Assembly (NCBI GenBank): GCA_001724265.1
Contig: MEDY01000075.1
Span: forward strand, 1 to 64,000
DNA length: 64,000 nt
From: Rhizaria sp. SCN 62-66
Lineage: Eukaryota; Rhizaria, unplaced
Reading direction: 5' to 3'
The notes below the pieces were generated by a model, which saw only the letters and a program-made list of their open reading frames with translations, did no database searches and had not been told where the DNA came from. The position numbers and the translations under genes were made by a program. Each line of letters begins with the position of its first letter. Position 1 is the first letter of the stretch. Shown one piece after another: positions 33,895-48,640 of this stretch.

Positions 33895-36800
33895 GCTGTT
33901 GTTGTTGCTCTTCCGTGAGTTCTGTGACACAACGGCAGTCGAAACAGCAGACGCAGAGGCAGAATAACTGTGAGCAGACGCTGCGGCGGTCGGGGCAGGA
34001 CGCTTGCCACGGACACGGTTGATGAACGCATCATCATCATCAAAAACAGTCGCAGGAGCAGCAGCAGCAGTAGCATCAGCTGAAGTGGCAAAATTGATGC
34101 TGGTGTTTGTCACATCGGTCTCAACATCAGTCCCAGCGTCATTAGCTCTTGCCGCAACAACAAACTGCAACTGGGACTCAGCAAACTGAGACTGTGTCTC
34201 GGACCACGTCAGCTTCTTAGCCGCCTGCGACTGTGACTTGGCCTTTGAGAGAGCCTGCGCCTTGGCAATGGCAGCGCCAGCAGCAGCGGCGGCAGCCATC
34301 CTCGCACGTTTCCCCTCACCAGCAGCAACATCAGGAGCAGCAGCGGCAGCAGAAGCTGTGCTAGTGCTAGTGCTAGAATACGAGTTCGCATTCGAGTGGC
34401 TGGAGCTGCGGGAGCGCTTCGGGTTAAACATAACCTCAGTCTCCGTCTCAGCAGCATCATCATTCTCAAGGTCGTTTGACCCGCTGCTGTCACCGCCGCC
34501 GACGCTGTCGCTGTCATTCTCGCTGTCGCTGTTGCCGTTGTTGCTGTTCTTGCGGTGAGTTGTCATACTCTTGGTCTTCTTGACGTTGTTATTGGGTGAG
34601 AATGAGTCTGAAAACTCATCAACGTAGCCATCTTCAGTGTCATGAACCTTACTCAGCGAACCGATGCGGCGATACTTCTTCACAACAGCACCCTTAGACT
34701 TGGCACCCTTAGACGCGACCCCCTGAGATGCGACCCCCTTAGACTTAGAGGTGGCTTCGGTGTAGTCATCGTCGTCAGTGTCACTGTGATACTCGCTGTC
34801 ACTGTTACCATCGTCTGCGTCCCCGTCGTCATCGCTGTCGCCGTGAGAGTGGGGGTCACTGCGTTCGTCACTGCCACTGCCACTGTCGACGTAGCTCTCG
34901 TCGTGCGCTGAGGCATCAACTGTGTCGGCTGTGCCATCGAGGTCAGCGTCGTTAGTAGCATTCGCAACAAAAAACTGTTTCTTTACAGCAACACTCGTCG
35001 TGTCAGTCTTCTTCGTCATGGCGTTCATGTGACTGTTGTTGATGGTGTTGTTGCTGTTGTTGCTGTTGTTGTTGAGAGTGGCAATGCGACGAGCAGGACG
35101 GAAACGAATCGGAGTCTCACCCACAGTCAAAGCACTCGCGCTCGCGCTCGCGCTCGCGCTGACGCTGGCACTTTCAGTGTTAGCGTAAACGCTGCTGCTG
35201 TTGTTGTTGTTGCTGTTGCCGTTGAAACGGACTACGACAGGTGAGGCTGCGTTGAGATAGGTAATATCCAGCGTCGTCTCACAGTCATCGGCCTGGGAAT
35301 CCCCATGTGTCCCCTCATGTGTACCCGGCGAAGCAGTGACCACCGTGGTTTGATCACCGTTGTTGAGAGCCATCGCATCGTCGTGGGCACTGTGTCCAGT
35401 CATATTACGGCTGTTAACAGCCCCGTTGCCGCTGCCGTTGCCGCTGCTATGGCAGTTGCCGCCGTTGCCGTTGCCGCTGTTCTTGTTGTTGTTGTCGTTG
35501 CTGTTGTTGTAGCAGTTGTTCTTGCCAGTCAGAGCCTTCGCAGAAGCCTTTGCAGGTGACAGCGATGACGCATCTGCAGGTGTGTCAATGGCAAATGCCT
35601 CATCAAGCAGAGTTGATGCGTCAGAAACAGCAAACGACACAGTCATATCGGCGATATCAAACGCATTAGTCTCGGCAGTACCAACAGCCTGATCAGCCTC
35701 CGCAGTCCCAGCAACAGCATCAGCATCACTCATAGTCTCAGCCGCAGTCTCAGCAGCCTTAGGCACCGCAACAGCAGCAACAGGAGCCTCAGCAGCAACG
35801 ACCGCAGTTGCAGCCGTAGTGTTGCCGTTGCCGTTGCCGTCGCTGTCGTTGTTGTTGTTGCTGCTGTTGCTGTTAGAGATGATGCGCTTGCTTTCCTTGG
35901 CGTCTAGAGCAGCAACAGCAGCTAGCTTCTCCGCAACCGTCACCTCACTGCGCAAATCACGCAGGTCTCCATCAAGCTTTGCCCGGGCAGCCTCCGCAGC
36001 CTTCAGCGCGGCTTCGGCCTGCTTCCGACCTGCCTCGGCCTTCACAGCAGCAACTTCCGTGAGTTTGAGCGCCGTTTTGGCCGCAGAGGCCTCGGCCTGG
36101 GCAGTGATGGCGGCGGCCTTGAGAGCCGCGTTGGCCGCTAGCGAGCGCGCCAACGCCTCCGCAGCCGCCTCTGCGGCCTCCTTAGCCTCGGTCGCCGCCG
36201 CGGCAGCAGCGGTTGCGGCTGTTTCAGCTTGGTTACGCGTCTTCTCGTGCGCTGAACGCTCTGCATTGAGCGCGGCGGCCAAGGAACGCGCCTCAGCACG
36301 AACCGTAGATAGCGCAGCCCCAGCCTCAGCAGCCTCACCAGCATGCTGAGACTGTGAGCGCAAAGCGGCAACGGCGGCGGCGGCGGCGTGTGCTGAGGTG
36401 GTGTCCTTAGCAGAGCGCAGTTCAGCGTGGGCTTGAGAGAGCTGCTCTGAAGTCGCAGCTAAGACCGTTTGCAGATCGTTCAGTTGCGCGGAGAGTGCCG
36501 ACTCACGGGCCGAAGCCTTCGCGGTGGCCGCAGCGGCGTCGTCCTGGGCCGCAGCAAGAGAGAACTCGGCGGTGGCGGCGCGGCGGCGGGCGGCGCCGGC
36601 GGCGGCGGTGAGTGAAGCGAGCTCCTCGGAGAGCCTCGCCAGCTCCAGCCGGTGGTTATACTTGGCTTCGTCGAGCTCGGCGGCGGCGTTGGTAGCGCGG
36701 GTCTTCCACGAGAGAAGCGCGGAGTGCTCTGTTGTGGTCAGCGTAACCAGGAGAGAAGGGTTTGTCGTAACCGCCTTCGCCGCCGCCGCCGCCGCCGAGG

Positions 36801-37188
36801 AGGCCGAGGCCGAGGACGATTGCGGCAGAGCATACGAGGGCTTTGATGCGTATGCGTGGTTAAAAGCGTTGTTGGGCGCGTTTAAAGCGGCAGAAACGGG
36901 GCCAGAGGGGTTGTACGCGTAAGTGTTGTAAGCGTCGTTGTAAGGGGGAACGGACGTCATCGTCCTTGCAGTCTCTTTGGGAGCACGGCGATGGGAGTAG
37001 TCGTCGGTGTCAGAAGCCATGGGGTTAGCCGGTGGCGTCCCGGGCTTAACAAGCCTGTTAGTAAAGCTATTGCCGCTGCTGCTGTTGTTGCCGCTGTTCC
37101 TCGCTGTTGTTGTTGTCGTTGTTGTTGTTGTGGAAATAGCAGCGGTTGGCTGCTGGTAGCGGGCGTGGCCCGAGAGGAAGGAATGCAT
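33151..37188 (-). CDS. large Ala-rich coiled-coil protein, unknown
   Basis: 1345 aa in one open exon; a start at M57 (37020) is also possible. I do not recognise the family. The N-terminus is Thr/Ser/Asn-rich. Residues about 150-440 form an Ala-rich coiled coil with heptad spacing (ARLSEELASL, LSAQLNDLQTVLAATSEQL, LDGDLRDLRSEV). The rest is acidic and low complexity: Asp/Ser blocks (SDDDGDADDGNSDSEYHSD), Asn runs and a Ser-Ala alternation. Small basic patches (NPKRSRSSSH, GKRARMAAA, VRGKRPAP) could be nuclear localisation signals. Near the C-terminus come ATRRGLRNTTSAAA and repeated AAAKKGGSKAGAG. The apparent C-terminus MAAAYYF followed by TGA is AT-rich and intron-like, so the true end may be in a further exon. 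It contains two copies of the AGTTAAGCCG word. Confidence 0.65.
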
Positions 37189-37612
37189 GCCGAGCTTTCC
37201 TCTGTACTATCTACAAAACGCGGATCAAGAAAATATTAAAAGGGGATATAATATATTAGTGCTTTTAAACATCTTTCATTTTGTTTTCATTTGAAATAGA
37301 CGGATTTTTATAGTGGTAGACATAGTCAAAGTTAGCCTCAACTGGCAACCGACTAGAACAAGCTCCAACGGCTATATTCGCGTCCAGTCTCACAGCTAAG
37401 ACACGAAAACAAGTACAACTCTTCCAAACCAAGGTCTTTGGAAATAACCACTGAATATAATGTATTTAGTATCAATCAAAGTAACATGATACTATTTTGA
37501 TCACTTAATCCCGCACTCCTGCGGACATAAACACCATTGCAACGCAAGTCCCCCTCGCACTGCAGCCAACCAATCAGCACCAACTGACTGAATATTGACA
37601 CACTCGACTCAC
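37189..37612. other. intergenic, tandem minus-strand genes
   Basis: It contains the promoter side of the coiled-coil gene and the 3' flank of the DUF1349 gene. Nothing specific is seen. Confidence 0.5.
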
Positions 37613-38611
37613 TTACGCCTTGCTCTCGCCGTCACCAGAGACGGTAAGATAGCGGAACAGCGTGGCCCTGTTAGCCTCAGCAGGGGCGCCGTGAGCCATC
37701 AGCCCGGCCTTGAACTCACTGCCGTCCAGGTCAACCACCGTGGTGACAACGCCGCCCACCGTCACAACCTCAGCGGCAGTCGCAGCGGCGTCGCCGCTGC
37801 CGCTGCCGCTTGCGCTTGTGGTGGAAGCGAGAGAGGGGAGTTGAGTCGCGCCGATCGTGGCCCACTCGACCCCGGCCAACACCTCTCCGAGGTCGCTGAC
37901 GGCGACGGCCGGCATGCCCGCGCCAGGGACAGCCGCGTCGCAGTCGATGTCAGTCGCGTTGACGACGGTGGTATAGCCCTGTGCGTTGGCGTCAAGTGCA
38001 ACCTTGACCTCAGCAGTCACGGTCACGGTCGTCGCCGCCTCCGCCACGTCCGCCGCGCCAGCCTCGGTGACCGTGAGACGGAGAGCAGCCGTCAGGCCCT
38101 GGCCCTGCGCGGCCGGTGAGTCGATCTTCGCGGTCACGGCCGGGCCAGTGCCGGCCTCTGACTTGGCGAAAACGACGCGGGTGACGCCGTCCTTCATGCA
38201 TTCGAGCACGAGCTTGACCCAGGTCGACTGGTTGGCATAGAGGAGCAGACCAGCTTGCTCGCCGTAGGACTGGAAACTGCCGGAAACAGCGGTCTCAACC
38301 ACAGCCACCTGCGGAGCAGCCTTCTCCTTGATGTTTTCGTTGCTGCTGTTGTTGTTGGAGCAGGAGGAGGAGAGGTGGAGGCTGTTGTTAGCGATGATCG
38401 TGTTGCTGGCGGGGCAGGAACGGCCAAAATCACCCCAAATACTGCCAGGAGCGGTACCGACAAAAGCGCCCTTGTGCGCGGGGGAGAAAGTTAAGCCGCT
38501 GGGGAGGTGGCGGAGGACAGTGAGGCCGGACGGGGAAGTGAGGGCGTGGGTCCAGGAGGCCGTTTTGGCAGCGGCGGCAGCGGCGGCAGCGCAGGCAGAG
38601 GAGGCCGACAT
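37613..38611 (-). CDS. DUF1349-like protein (concanavalin-like fold)
   Basis: Single exon, 332 aa. The middle matches the DUF1349 pattern: SIWGDFGR, then VSGSFQSYGEQAGLLLYANQ, STWVKLVLECMKDG and VVFAKS, equivalent to the family's ...QAGLMLRxDxxxWVKxGxEY...VVT. These are beta-sandwich, laminin-G/concanavalin-like proteins, common in bacteria and fungi and often linked to carbohydrate metabolism, with no defined enzyme activity. An Asn/Ser loop and a Ser/Gly loop interrupt the fold. The C-terminal part repeats beta-type sequence (VTVTAEVKVALDAN, VVTTVVDLDGSEFKAG). There is no signal peptide, so it is probably cytosolic. The sequence CCTTTAG just before the ATG could be the acceptor of a 5' UTR intron. 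It carries one copy of AGTTAAGCCG near its N-terminus. The stop is TAA. Confidence 0.7.
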   Translation of the reverse strand: MSASSACAAAAAAAAKTASWTHALTSPSGLTVLRHLPSGLTFSPAHKGAFVGTAPGSIWGDFGRSCPASNTIIANNSLHLSSSCSNNNSSNENIKEKAAPQVAVVETAVSGSFQSYGEQAGLLLYANQSTWVKLVLECMKDGVTRVVFAKSEAGTGPAVTAKIDSPAAQGQGLTAALRLTVTEAGAADVAEAATTVTVTAEVKVALDANAQGYTTVVNATDIDCDAAVPGAGMPAVAVSDLGEVLAGVEWATIGATQLPSLASTTSASGSGSGDAAATAAEVVTVGGVVTTVVDLDGSEFKAGLMAHGAPAEANRATLFRYLTVSGDGESKA

Positions 38612-39177
38612 GTCTAAAGGGAGGCAAGAACGAGAGTGAGAAGTTAGAAAGTTGGAGATTTATGCATACCGTGATGTGATAGAACAAAATACACGTTGGA
38701 TTTACGACAAAATATTGGCTGGGTATATAATTTTGTGTTCTTTTGAATCAAGAAAATGTTGGAAAGGGTGAATACTAGAGCGGGGAAGCAATGGGCGACG
38801 TGGTTGAGGTGCGGGTTTCGTGGCCTCACAGTACCCAACCGAGTACACGTAGTATAAAGCATGAGGCGGATGTTTAAGAAATAAAAACAAACATGAAAGT
38901 CGTTCAATAGCAACATATCCAAAGTTTGTAGTAGTAGAACTTTGTTACACGGAGAGGAAGTCTGTTTAGCTACTTGTCAAGAGATGCGCCAAAGAATGAC
39001 CGAGAAGCCGTGATCAAAGGGCTATCTTTAGACCTCTGAACCGCGCCACAACTTCCGACAATAGCTTATTAAGTCAACTGCAAAACTTAAATTATTATTA
39101 TAAACTCTGTTACAAAATTCAAATTCCCCACGTGTTGTTCTTGTCCCGCATTGTGCAGACAGCGAGAGGTTTTCGCG
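38612..39177. other. divergent intergenic/promoter region
   Basis: AT-rich, between the DUF1349 gene (minus) and LysRS (plus). No other signal is recognised. Confidence 0.5.
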
Positions 39178-42361
<3,184 letters not shown>

Positions 42362-42884
42362 GTGCACTGATATGTCTTTTCGCAGTAGTGAGGCGTAACA
42401 CTGCAGCATACGCAAATGCACTGATAGAGGTGTATAACCAACTATTTATTATAGATGAACAATAAGGCCAGGTAGACAACCCAAAATAAATTCCAGTTTT
42501 AGAACTCTCATTGCGCGAGACGACACTTAATACAGTGTTCATATCGTCGAAAGGAAGCGAAAGTGGTCTCCTCGCATATAGCCGTTGCGGGGCGGCCAGA
42601 TTTCCAGTCGAGGGCCAGGGGGTCGGAGGGTTTCATCGGTTGGAGGCTGCGATGGTATAGAGAGGTCGTGTAATGGCAATTAAAGCGGTTGAACACCGTA
42701 TATGATATTATTTGCAGGTTATACTTCATTGCTACATTCTCTCGCTGTGTCATCTTCGCGTTTTGCCTACTTTAAAAAGGCTGGTCCCAACGACCACAAC
42801 CGACACAACGTTAGCCTAGCCCAGCCTCACAAAACCCATCTGTTCTCCCCCATTTTCCCTTCTCCCACTTCCAGCGTGTCACAG
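42362..42884. other. intergenic/promoter region of cyclin gene
   Basis: Between tandem plus-strand genes. A TTTGCAG near 42710-42718 could end a 5' UTR intron, and a C-rich leader (about 42840-42880) precedes the cyclin ATG. Nothing else is seen. Confidence 0.45.
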
Positions 42885-44824
42885 ATGTCTCAGCTTACCC
42901 GCTCTGTTCATCAGCTCGACGAGAACGCCGGGCGCACTGCCGCTCAGCCCATGCTTCAGAAGCCCGCAGCGCGTCTTGTCGGTGGCATCCAGGCCCGGCC
43001 TGCCCCGGCTGGCGGCGTCTTCAAGCCTCTCGCCGCCGGTGCTGCGCCCACCCGCACCGCGTTCCGCGATATCAGTAACGTTGCTCCGGCGCCTGCACCC
43101 GTGAACAACGCTCTCAAGAAGCCCGTACGTTTTTCACTGCCTTTTAGCCCCTTTTCTAGCTCACTTGCGCGAGGACGTTTCACCGCGCGCCCAGCGCACT
43201 TCCAGCGCATTATACTTTATCAACTCCTAGGTTTCACATGATATTTTACTTTGTCTGAATTTAAATGGCTTAGATCTAAATAATACCAAGAGGATTTGTT
43301 GCTTCAATTGCTGGATGCATCGCTATTATCGCTTTTTGCCTTACCCATTGCTCAACGGATCGATTTTACCCTGAACCCTGTCGCCCACTCCTTCTTGTGT
43401 CCTCTGCCCCAGGTTGCCACTCAGCAGTACGCTCCTGCTGCTGCCCCGGCTCCTGTCCACTACGCTGCCCCCGTCGGCGCGCCCATGACGGATGACGACT
43501 TCCACTACACTGCTCAGGCCCCTGTTCAGCAGCTCCAGCAGCAGGCTCCCGCTCCGCAGATGGCGCGCCAGGCTACTTTCGAGGACCTCTCCCTCCGCTC
43601 CGCTGCCGCCCCCGTCCCTGCGCCGATGGCCGCGCCCTGCGCGCCCGCATTCTCCGATGATCTGCGTAACCCGCAGATGGTGAGCGTGTATGTGGACCAG
43701 ATTATGGCCCACCTCCGCGCCTCCGAGACTCGCCACCGCCCCAACGAGTACGTCCCGCTTTAAGTTGCTGTCCTTTAAATCACTCGTTCATGCGCTACAG
43801 TCTCTTTAAACCACACTCAACCTTGCTTTCCTCGGTATTCTTTATGTTTTCCTATCCGAACTATTTTTTATTATTCTGTGCCGCTCACCTCCTGTGCTTC
43901 TATCTCTCCTTCCTGTTTCGCCTCCCGCTTCACAGGGCGTACATGAGCATGCAGACCGACATCAACCCCAAGATGCGCGAGATCCTCATCGACTGGCTCG
44001 TTGAGGTTCACCTCAAGTTCAAGCTTCACCAAGAGACTCTTTTCCTCACGGTCAATATTATTGATCGCTTCCTGTCTCTGCGCCCGATTCAGCGCAACAA
44101 GCTTCAGCTCGTCGGATGCACTGCCATGCTCATCGCCGCCAAGTACGAGGAGATCTACGCCCCAGAGGTCCAGGTATGTCGTCTTTCTCATTATTTACGA
44201 ATTACTGAATTTACTCACAACATAATCGTTTTAGAATCTGACTATTTTGTCGATATGCATTGGCTTCAACTAGCTAATGTGCTAACCTTACTCATATTTT
44301 CTCTTGCTTGCTTGCGCTTTGTTTTTCTGATACTCCTTTTGTTTTCCTAGGACTTCGTGTTTGTCTCTGACCGCGCATACACCCGCGAGCAGATCCTCTC
44401 GATGGAGTCTGTCATTCTCAACGAGCTCAAGTTCAACGTCACCGTCCCTTACGCGATGCGTTTCTCCGAGCGCCACGTCCGCGTCCTCCGCCATACCCCC
44501 GAGTTCAAGGAGCTTGTCAACTTCCTCATCGAGCTCACTCTTCAGGACTACAAGTTCCTCAAGTACACAGCCAGCATGGTCGGCGCCTCGGCCGTCTCCC
44601 TCGCGCTGCACTTGACCGGCCAGCCCTCGTGGAACGAGGAGCTCCAGCGCGATGCCCAGTACACTGAGCATGACATCCGTGCCTGCGTGCTCGACCTCTG
44701 GCACCTCAGTGCGCGCGACAACCCCAAGTACCGCGCCGTGCGCCGTAAGTACTCGGCGTCGAAGTACCACGGCGTCGCGCGCATCACGATCGTTGCACCC
44801 GAGGAGGAGCCCGTTCGTGCGTGA
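42885..44824 (+). CDS. B-type mitotic cyclin
   Basis: Exons 42885-43124, 43413-43747, 43936-44173 and 44351-44824; phases 0, 2 and 0 fit; 428 aa. It activates a CDK at mitosis. The N-terminus carries a destruction-box-like motif RTAFRDISN (compare RxxLxxIxN), with Phe in place of the usual Leu, for APC/C-mediated proteolysis. The cyclin box starts at [11 protein letters not shown], then [29 protein letters not shown] (restored across intron 2), [54 protein letters not shown], and the C-terminal fold [26 protein letters not shown]. The motif order is that of A/B cyclins, and YMSMQTDI favours B. The two Pro/Ala/Gln-rich N-terminal exons are disordered. The stop is TGA. Confidence 0.93.
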
Positions 44825-45785
44825 ATGCAGTGAAGAGGTCTTAAAGAGACTACTTTTTTGAAGAACTTTAAGGTTGCGGTATTAAGATGGACATGCTCTA
44901 ATCGACCCTCTCTCTCTTGTTTTTGTTGCGCAGCGCACCTTCTCTTTCTTTGAGGCTGGGCGCTTGATGTTAGAAAGATTTTGCAAATGATGCGGTTGCG
45001 TTTGTGCTCAATTTAGAATCACAAGCATAGAACGCAGCTTGCTGTCATTTTCAACGTACAGTTTGATCATCAATGTGTCATCAGCCTCACACACCAGTGC
45101 TAACTCTTTCTTTTGCAAACAAAACTACAGTTACTATAGTCTTATAAGCAGGAGCGAGTTGCAAACGTGGTATCCGTTAGCTAGATTCAATCCATACTGT
45201 TTCTGTGTTTTCTTGTTTCTTTTCTTGTTTATCGTTCGAATTACTTTGTAGATAACTCCATAATCTACAAATGTATGTCAGTTGTTACCGTAAATGATCA
45301 TTATTTGATTATTTTCATTACATCATCGCAGTTTTGTTGTTGTTTTTTAAAAGTCACACCGTCAGTTGTTTCGCCGTACAGTCCCTCTGAAGAGAGACAA
45401 TGTCGCTAGTTTCAGTTAAGTTTGAAAGTAGTCTGATCCAACCTGACCCGCAACAAAATACTAAGTACCACAAATACCAAATAAATTATCATATTCTTTT
45501 ATCACCTACAAGTATGTAAACTCAGCACTCATCTCAACTCACGCACACACAGTTACAGGCGTTACAGGCAACTGTGAAACCATGCATTGTAACATAAACT
45601 ATAGTGTTGAACTAATGATTGTTGTTGTTGTATTCATACGATACAAACACATTCTATGACTTTTTCAAAGAAACAAACCCACACTAAAAACATCAATACA
45701 AGACTTTTCCCCCTCCTCACCAGCGACTGCAACTCCGTGCCTCATGAGAGTTACTGACTAGCGCTGTAGTATTCAATTCGTGCGC
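44825..45785. other. intergenic, between convergent genes
   Basis: AT-rich 3' flanks of cyclin and TyrRS. I see no open frame with coding composition and no RNA gene. Confidence 0.6.
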
Positions 45786-47864
45786 TTACTTGGAGTGGAA
45801 GACAGCGTTGGCGATGCTGGGGGACACGATCACGCCACCCGCCACAAGCATCTTCTTCCCATCAAACGTCAGCTCCTTGTTGTCGTTGGTCGCGAGAAGC
45901 CCGTAGACGTTCTTGATGACCTTCTCGTTGGCGCGCGCAATAACGCCCTCAACGGGGCGCTGGCCCTCGATGTACAGCCGGTCGCCGACCTTGGCGCCCG
46001 CCGGGGGGCGGAGGAGGTCAGACGCGGTGCCGTCGGCGTTGGAGCCGCCGAGAAGCATGGCGAAGGTCTTGTTGCCGAGGAAAGCGGCGGGCTTGAGGTT
46101 GGCCAGGAGGACGAATGTCTTGCCCTCGAGCTCCTCGACGGCCATCTGCTGACGGACGTTCGTCACAACCTACAGTCGAATGATCGAGTGTAAGCAAGCA
46201 CACACACACACAAAAAAAAAAAAGAGTTAAGTGAGAGCGCAAGCGTCAGCGAAGAGAAAAGAAGAAAAGAAAAAAAACACGATTATGTGCATGCAAGAAG
46301 ACAAAGACAAAAGACATTATGAAATATCAAAATATCACTATATTGTTCTCATGAATATGATTATATCTGCGTACCTGAACAGCGCCCTCGGCGTGGCCGA
46401 TATCAGCCTCGAGAATGTAGAGCTTCTCACTGCCCTCAAGCGGGCGAACGTTCTGGAGCTTACCGACACGGAAGTCGCACTTGTAGCTCTCACCGACAGG
46501 CTCAGCACCCGCCGCGCCGGCGGCGGAGGCCTCAGGCTCAGCAGCAGCGGCGGCCTCGGTGTCGACGGTGCCGTCAATGTCGATCTCAGGCTCCTCGGCG
46601 GCGTGCGACTCGTCGTGGCCCTTGGGGTAGGCGGCGGCGACGATGGCCTGCATCTCAGCCGACTGGAACTCGGCGCGGATAGGGTCAAGCAGGGCGTTGA
46701 TCTCGTACGCAACGGCGTTCTTGAGGTCGAGGGGGAAAAGCGACTTGTCGGCGTAGGCGGCCTCAAGAGCGGCGTAGCTGGGGAAGTGCATGTTGCCACC
46801 GTGCTTCTCCTCGCGACGGATGGTGAGGGACCCGTCCTTGGAGAGGGGGAAGAGGACGCGCTGCGTGAAGGCGAGGAGTCCGTTACCCTCAACGACGCCG
46901 GGGTCCGCGAAAGCCTTGCGAATCTTGGTCTCGACAGTCTCGCGCGAGTCGAGCAGGTCGATCTTGGAGTTGGGGTCGGAGGCGGACATCTTGTTGCCCT
47001 TGCCGCCGGTCAGGGAGGGAACCATGGGGTTCATGAAGTGAAGCCGCTTCGAGTAGCCGATCTTGGGGAGGAAAGTCTCGGCGTAGGTGAAGATCTTGCG
47101 CTGGTCAACACCGCCGAACTGGGCATCAACCTTGAGGTACTCCTCATCGAGCGCCTGGAGCAGTGGGTAGAGCATGCCCGAGAGCATGGGCGACGCGACC
47201 TGCTTGACGACCTCAGCGCCGGCCTTCTTGGAGTTGCGCTCAGAGGTCATGGCGGTGAGCTTGTAGACGTCGAGGGAAAACTCGCGGGAGAGCTGGTAGT
47301 CGGTACCGCGGACAAACTTGAGCTTGTCGAGGGGAACGCCGATCGACTTGAGCATCGACTTGATCACGCACTCGTAGTACGTCGTGCGAGCCTAGAGATG
47401 GAACAAAAAAGTAGCAACAAAAAAGCAAAAAGTAGAGGAGTGAGGTGTTGCTTGCAGTATACATGCAAGATAGATGCTTGATAGATAATTGTTTAACAAA
47501 TAGGAGAAAGTAGATAATTTACATAAAATGTGAAAGATATATGATGCAGGAATGATGTTTCGTTCGCGAGATATCGACATACCTGGAGGAGGTTCCAGGG
47601 CGCCTTCTGGTTGTCGAGGTAGGCGTGGAGGTCAGCGAAGAGGATGGTAACCTCGCAGCCAGCGCGCAGGAAATCGGCGACCTTGGCCATGGGGACAAAG
47701 TACGCGATGTGGGGCGCACCAGTTGTCGCAGTGCCCCAGTAGAGCTTGAGGTCGCGCTCGGCGAGGATGGTCTTGAGGGACTCAACGGCCTTCTCGGCAC
47801 CCATGACTTCGTCGAGGCCGCGGGTGATCAGCTCAACCTTCTCGGGAACGGAAAGGCTACTCAT
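45786..47864 (-). CDS. cytosolic tyrosyl-tRNA synthetase with EMAPII-like C-terminal domain
   Basis: Exons 47864-47583, 47391-46375 and 46169-45786, introns phase 0, 560 aa. It charges tRNA-Tyr; class I. The Rossmann part has the HIGH-type motif as APHIAYF near residue 50 and the KMSKS motif as KMSAS near 228. Family blocks are clear: [34 protein letters not shown] (restored across intron 1), [42 protein letters not shown] and LLDPIRAEF. The architecture is the eukaryote/archaeal type. An Ala/Glu-rich linker joins to an EMAPII/tRNA-binding OB domain ([51 protein letters not shown]), found in animal and some other eukaryotic TyrRS. The stop is TAA. Confidence 0.95.
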
Positions 47865-48640
47865 CGCTAAAGAAGCTTTCTGCTGTGATAGGGAGTTCGT
47901 GGAAAGATATCAGGAAGAAAATGATGAGGTTGTGAGGAAGTTTTAGTGGCTGATTTGTGGTGCCGTCGTCGACCGCGAAGCGGGGATGGAGCAAAGACAA
48001 GGCCCGAGTAATCCACAAAACACGCAACAGAAAGAGAAAACACTCGTTTTGAAGAATCTACAGCGCATATAGTCCAAATGAAGGTGTTTCATGTGCTAGA
48101 GTTGTGTTATTGCGCGATGCGGACACGGCAGAACAAGCAAGCAAGAAGGTTGAGGTGCGCTTCGAGGACCGCGTAGTTCGAGCGCTGACAAGCTGCATAA
48201 AAGCACAACTACACGGAATAAAAAGAAAAGCAAGTAGAATACAAACGTTCAAGTCCTAGCGCACTACGCAAAACCGTCGAGAGCCGCACTGCACACTCCA
48301 CGTAAGATGGAAACACAGACGACTACGGCAGCTTGCGAACCGTTCGTGGTGGTCGTCGTCCGACTTTTTACGAACCACCGAAGTCGCTGCCACACAGAAC
48401 AGCGAGAGAGCCAAACGGTCACGATCACAATCTCATCTGCCCAGCCATCACACCTCCGTTGTTAGAAATGCCACGCTACCGAACAAATATGTTCGCATCT
48501 TTTCTGCTTATATTTTTAATAAGAGTTTCAAATTTACTTATTTACTCCCCCTGCACTCTTCCCCGCAGCCCCGCTCTTCCCGGCACAACCTGCCCTACCC
48601 CGCCTCCCTAGTCACTCCCAGCCCTGTGCACTCTTCCCGC
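47865..48640. other. divergent intergenic/promoter region
   Basis: Between TyrRS (minus) and PRP6 (plus). A pyrimidine tract ending in CCCCGCAG at about 48560-48569 may be the acceptor of a 5' UTR intron of PRP6. Nothing else is seen. Confidence 0.5.
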
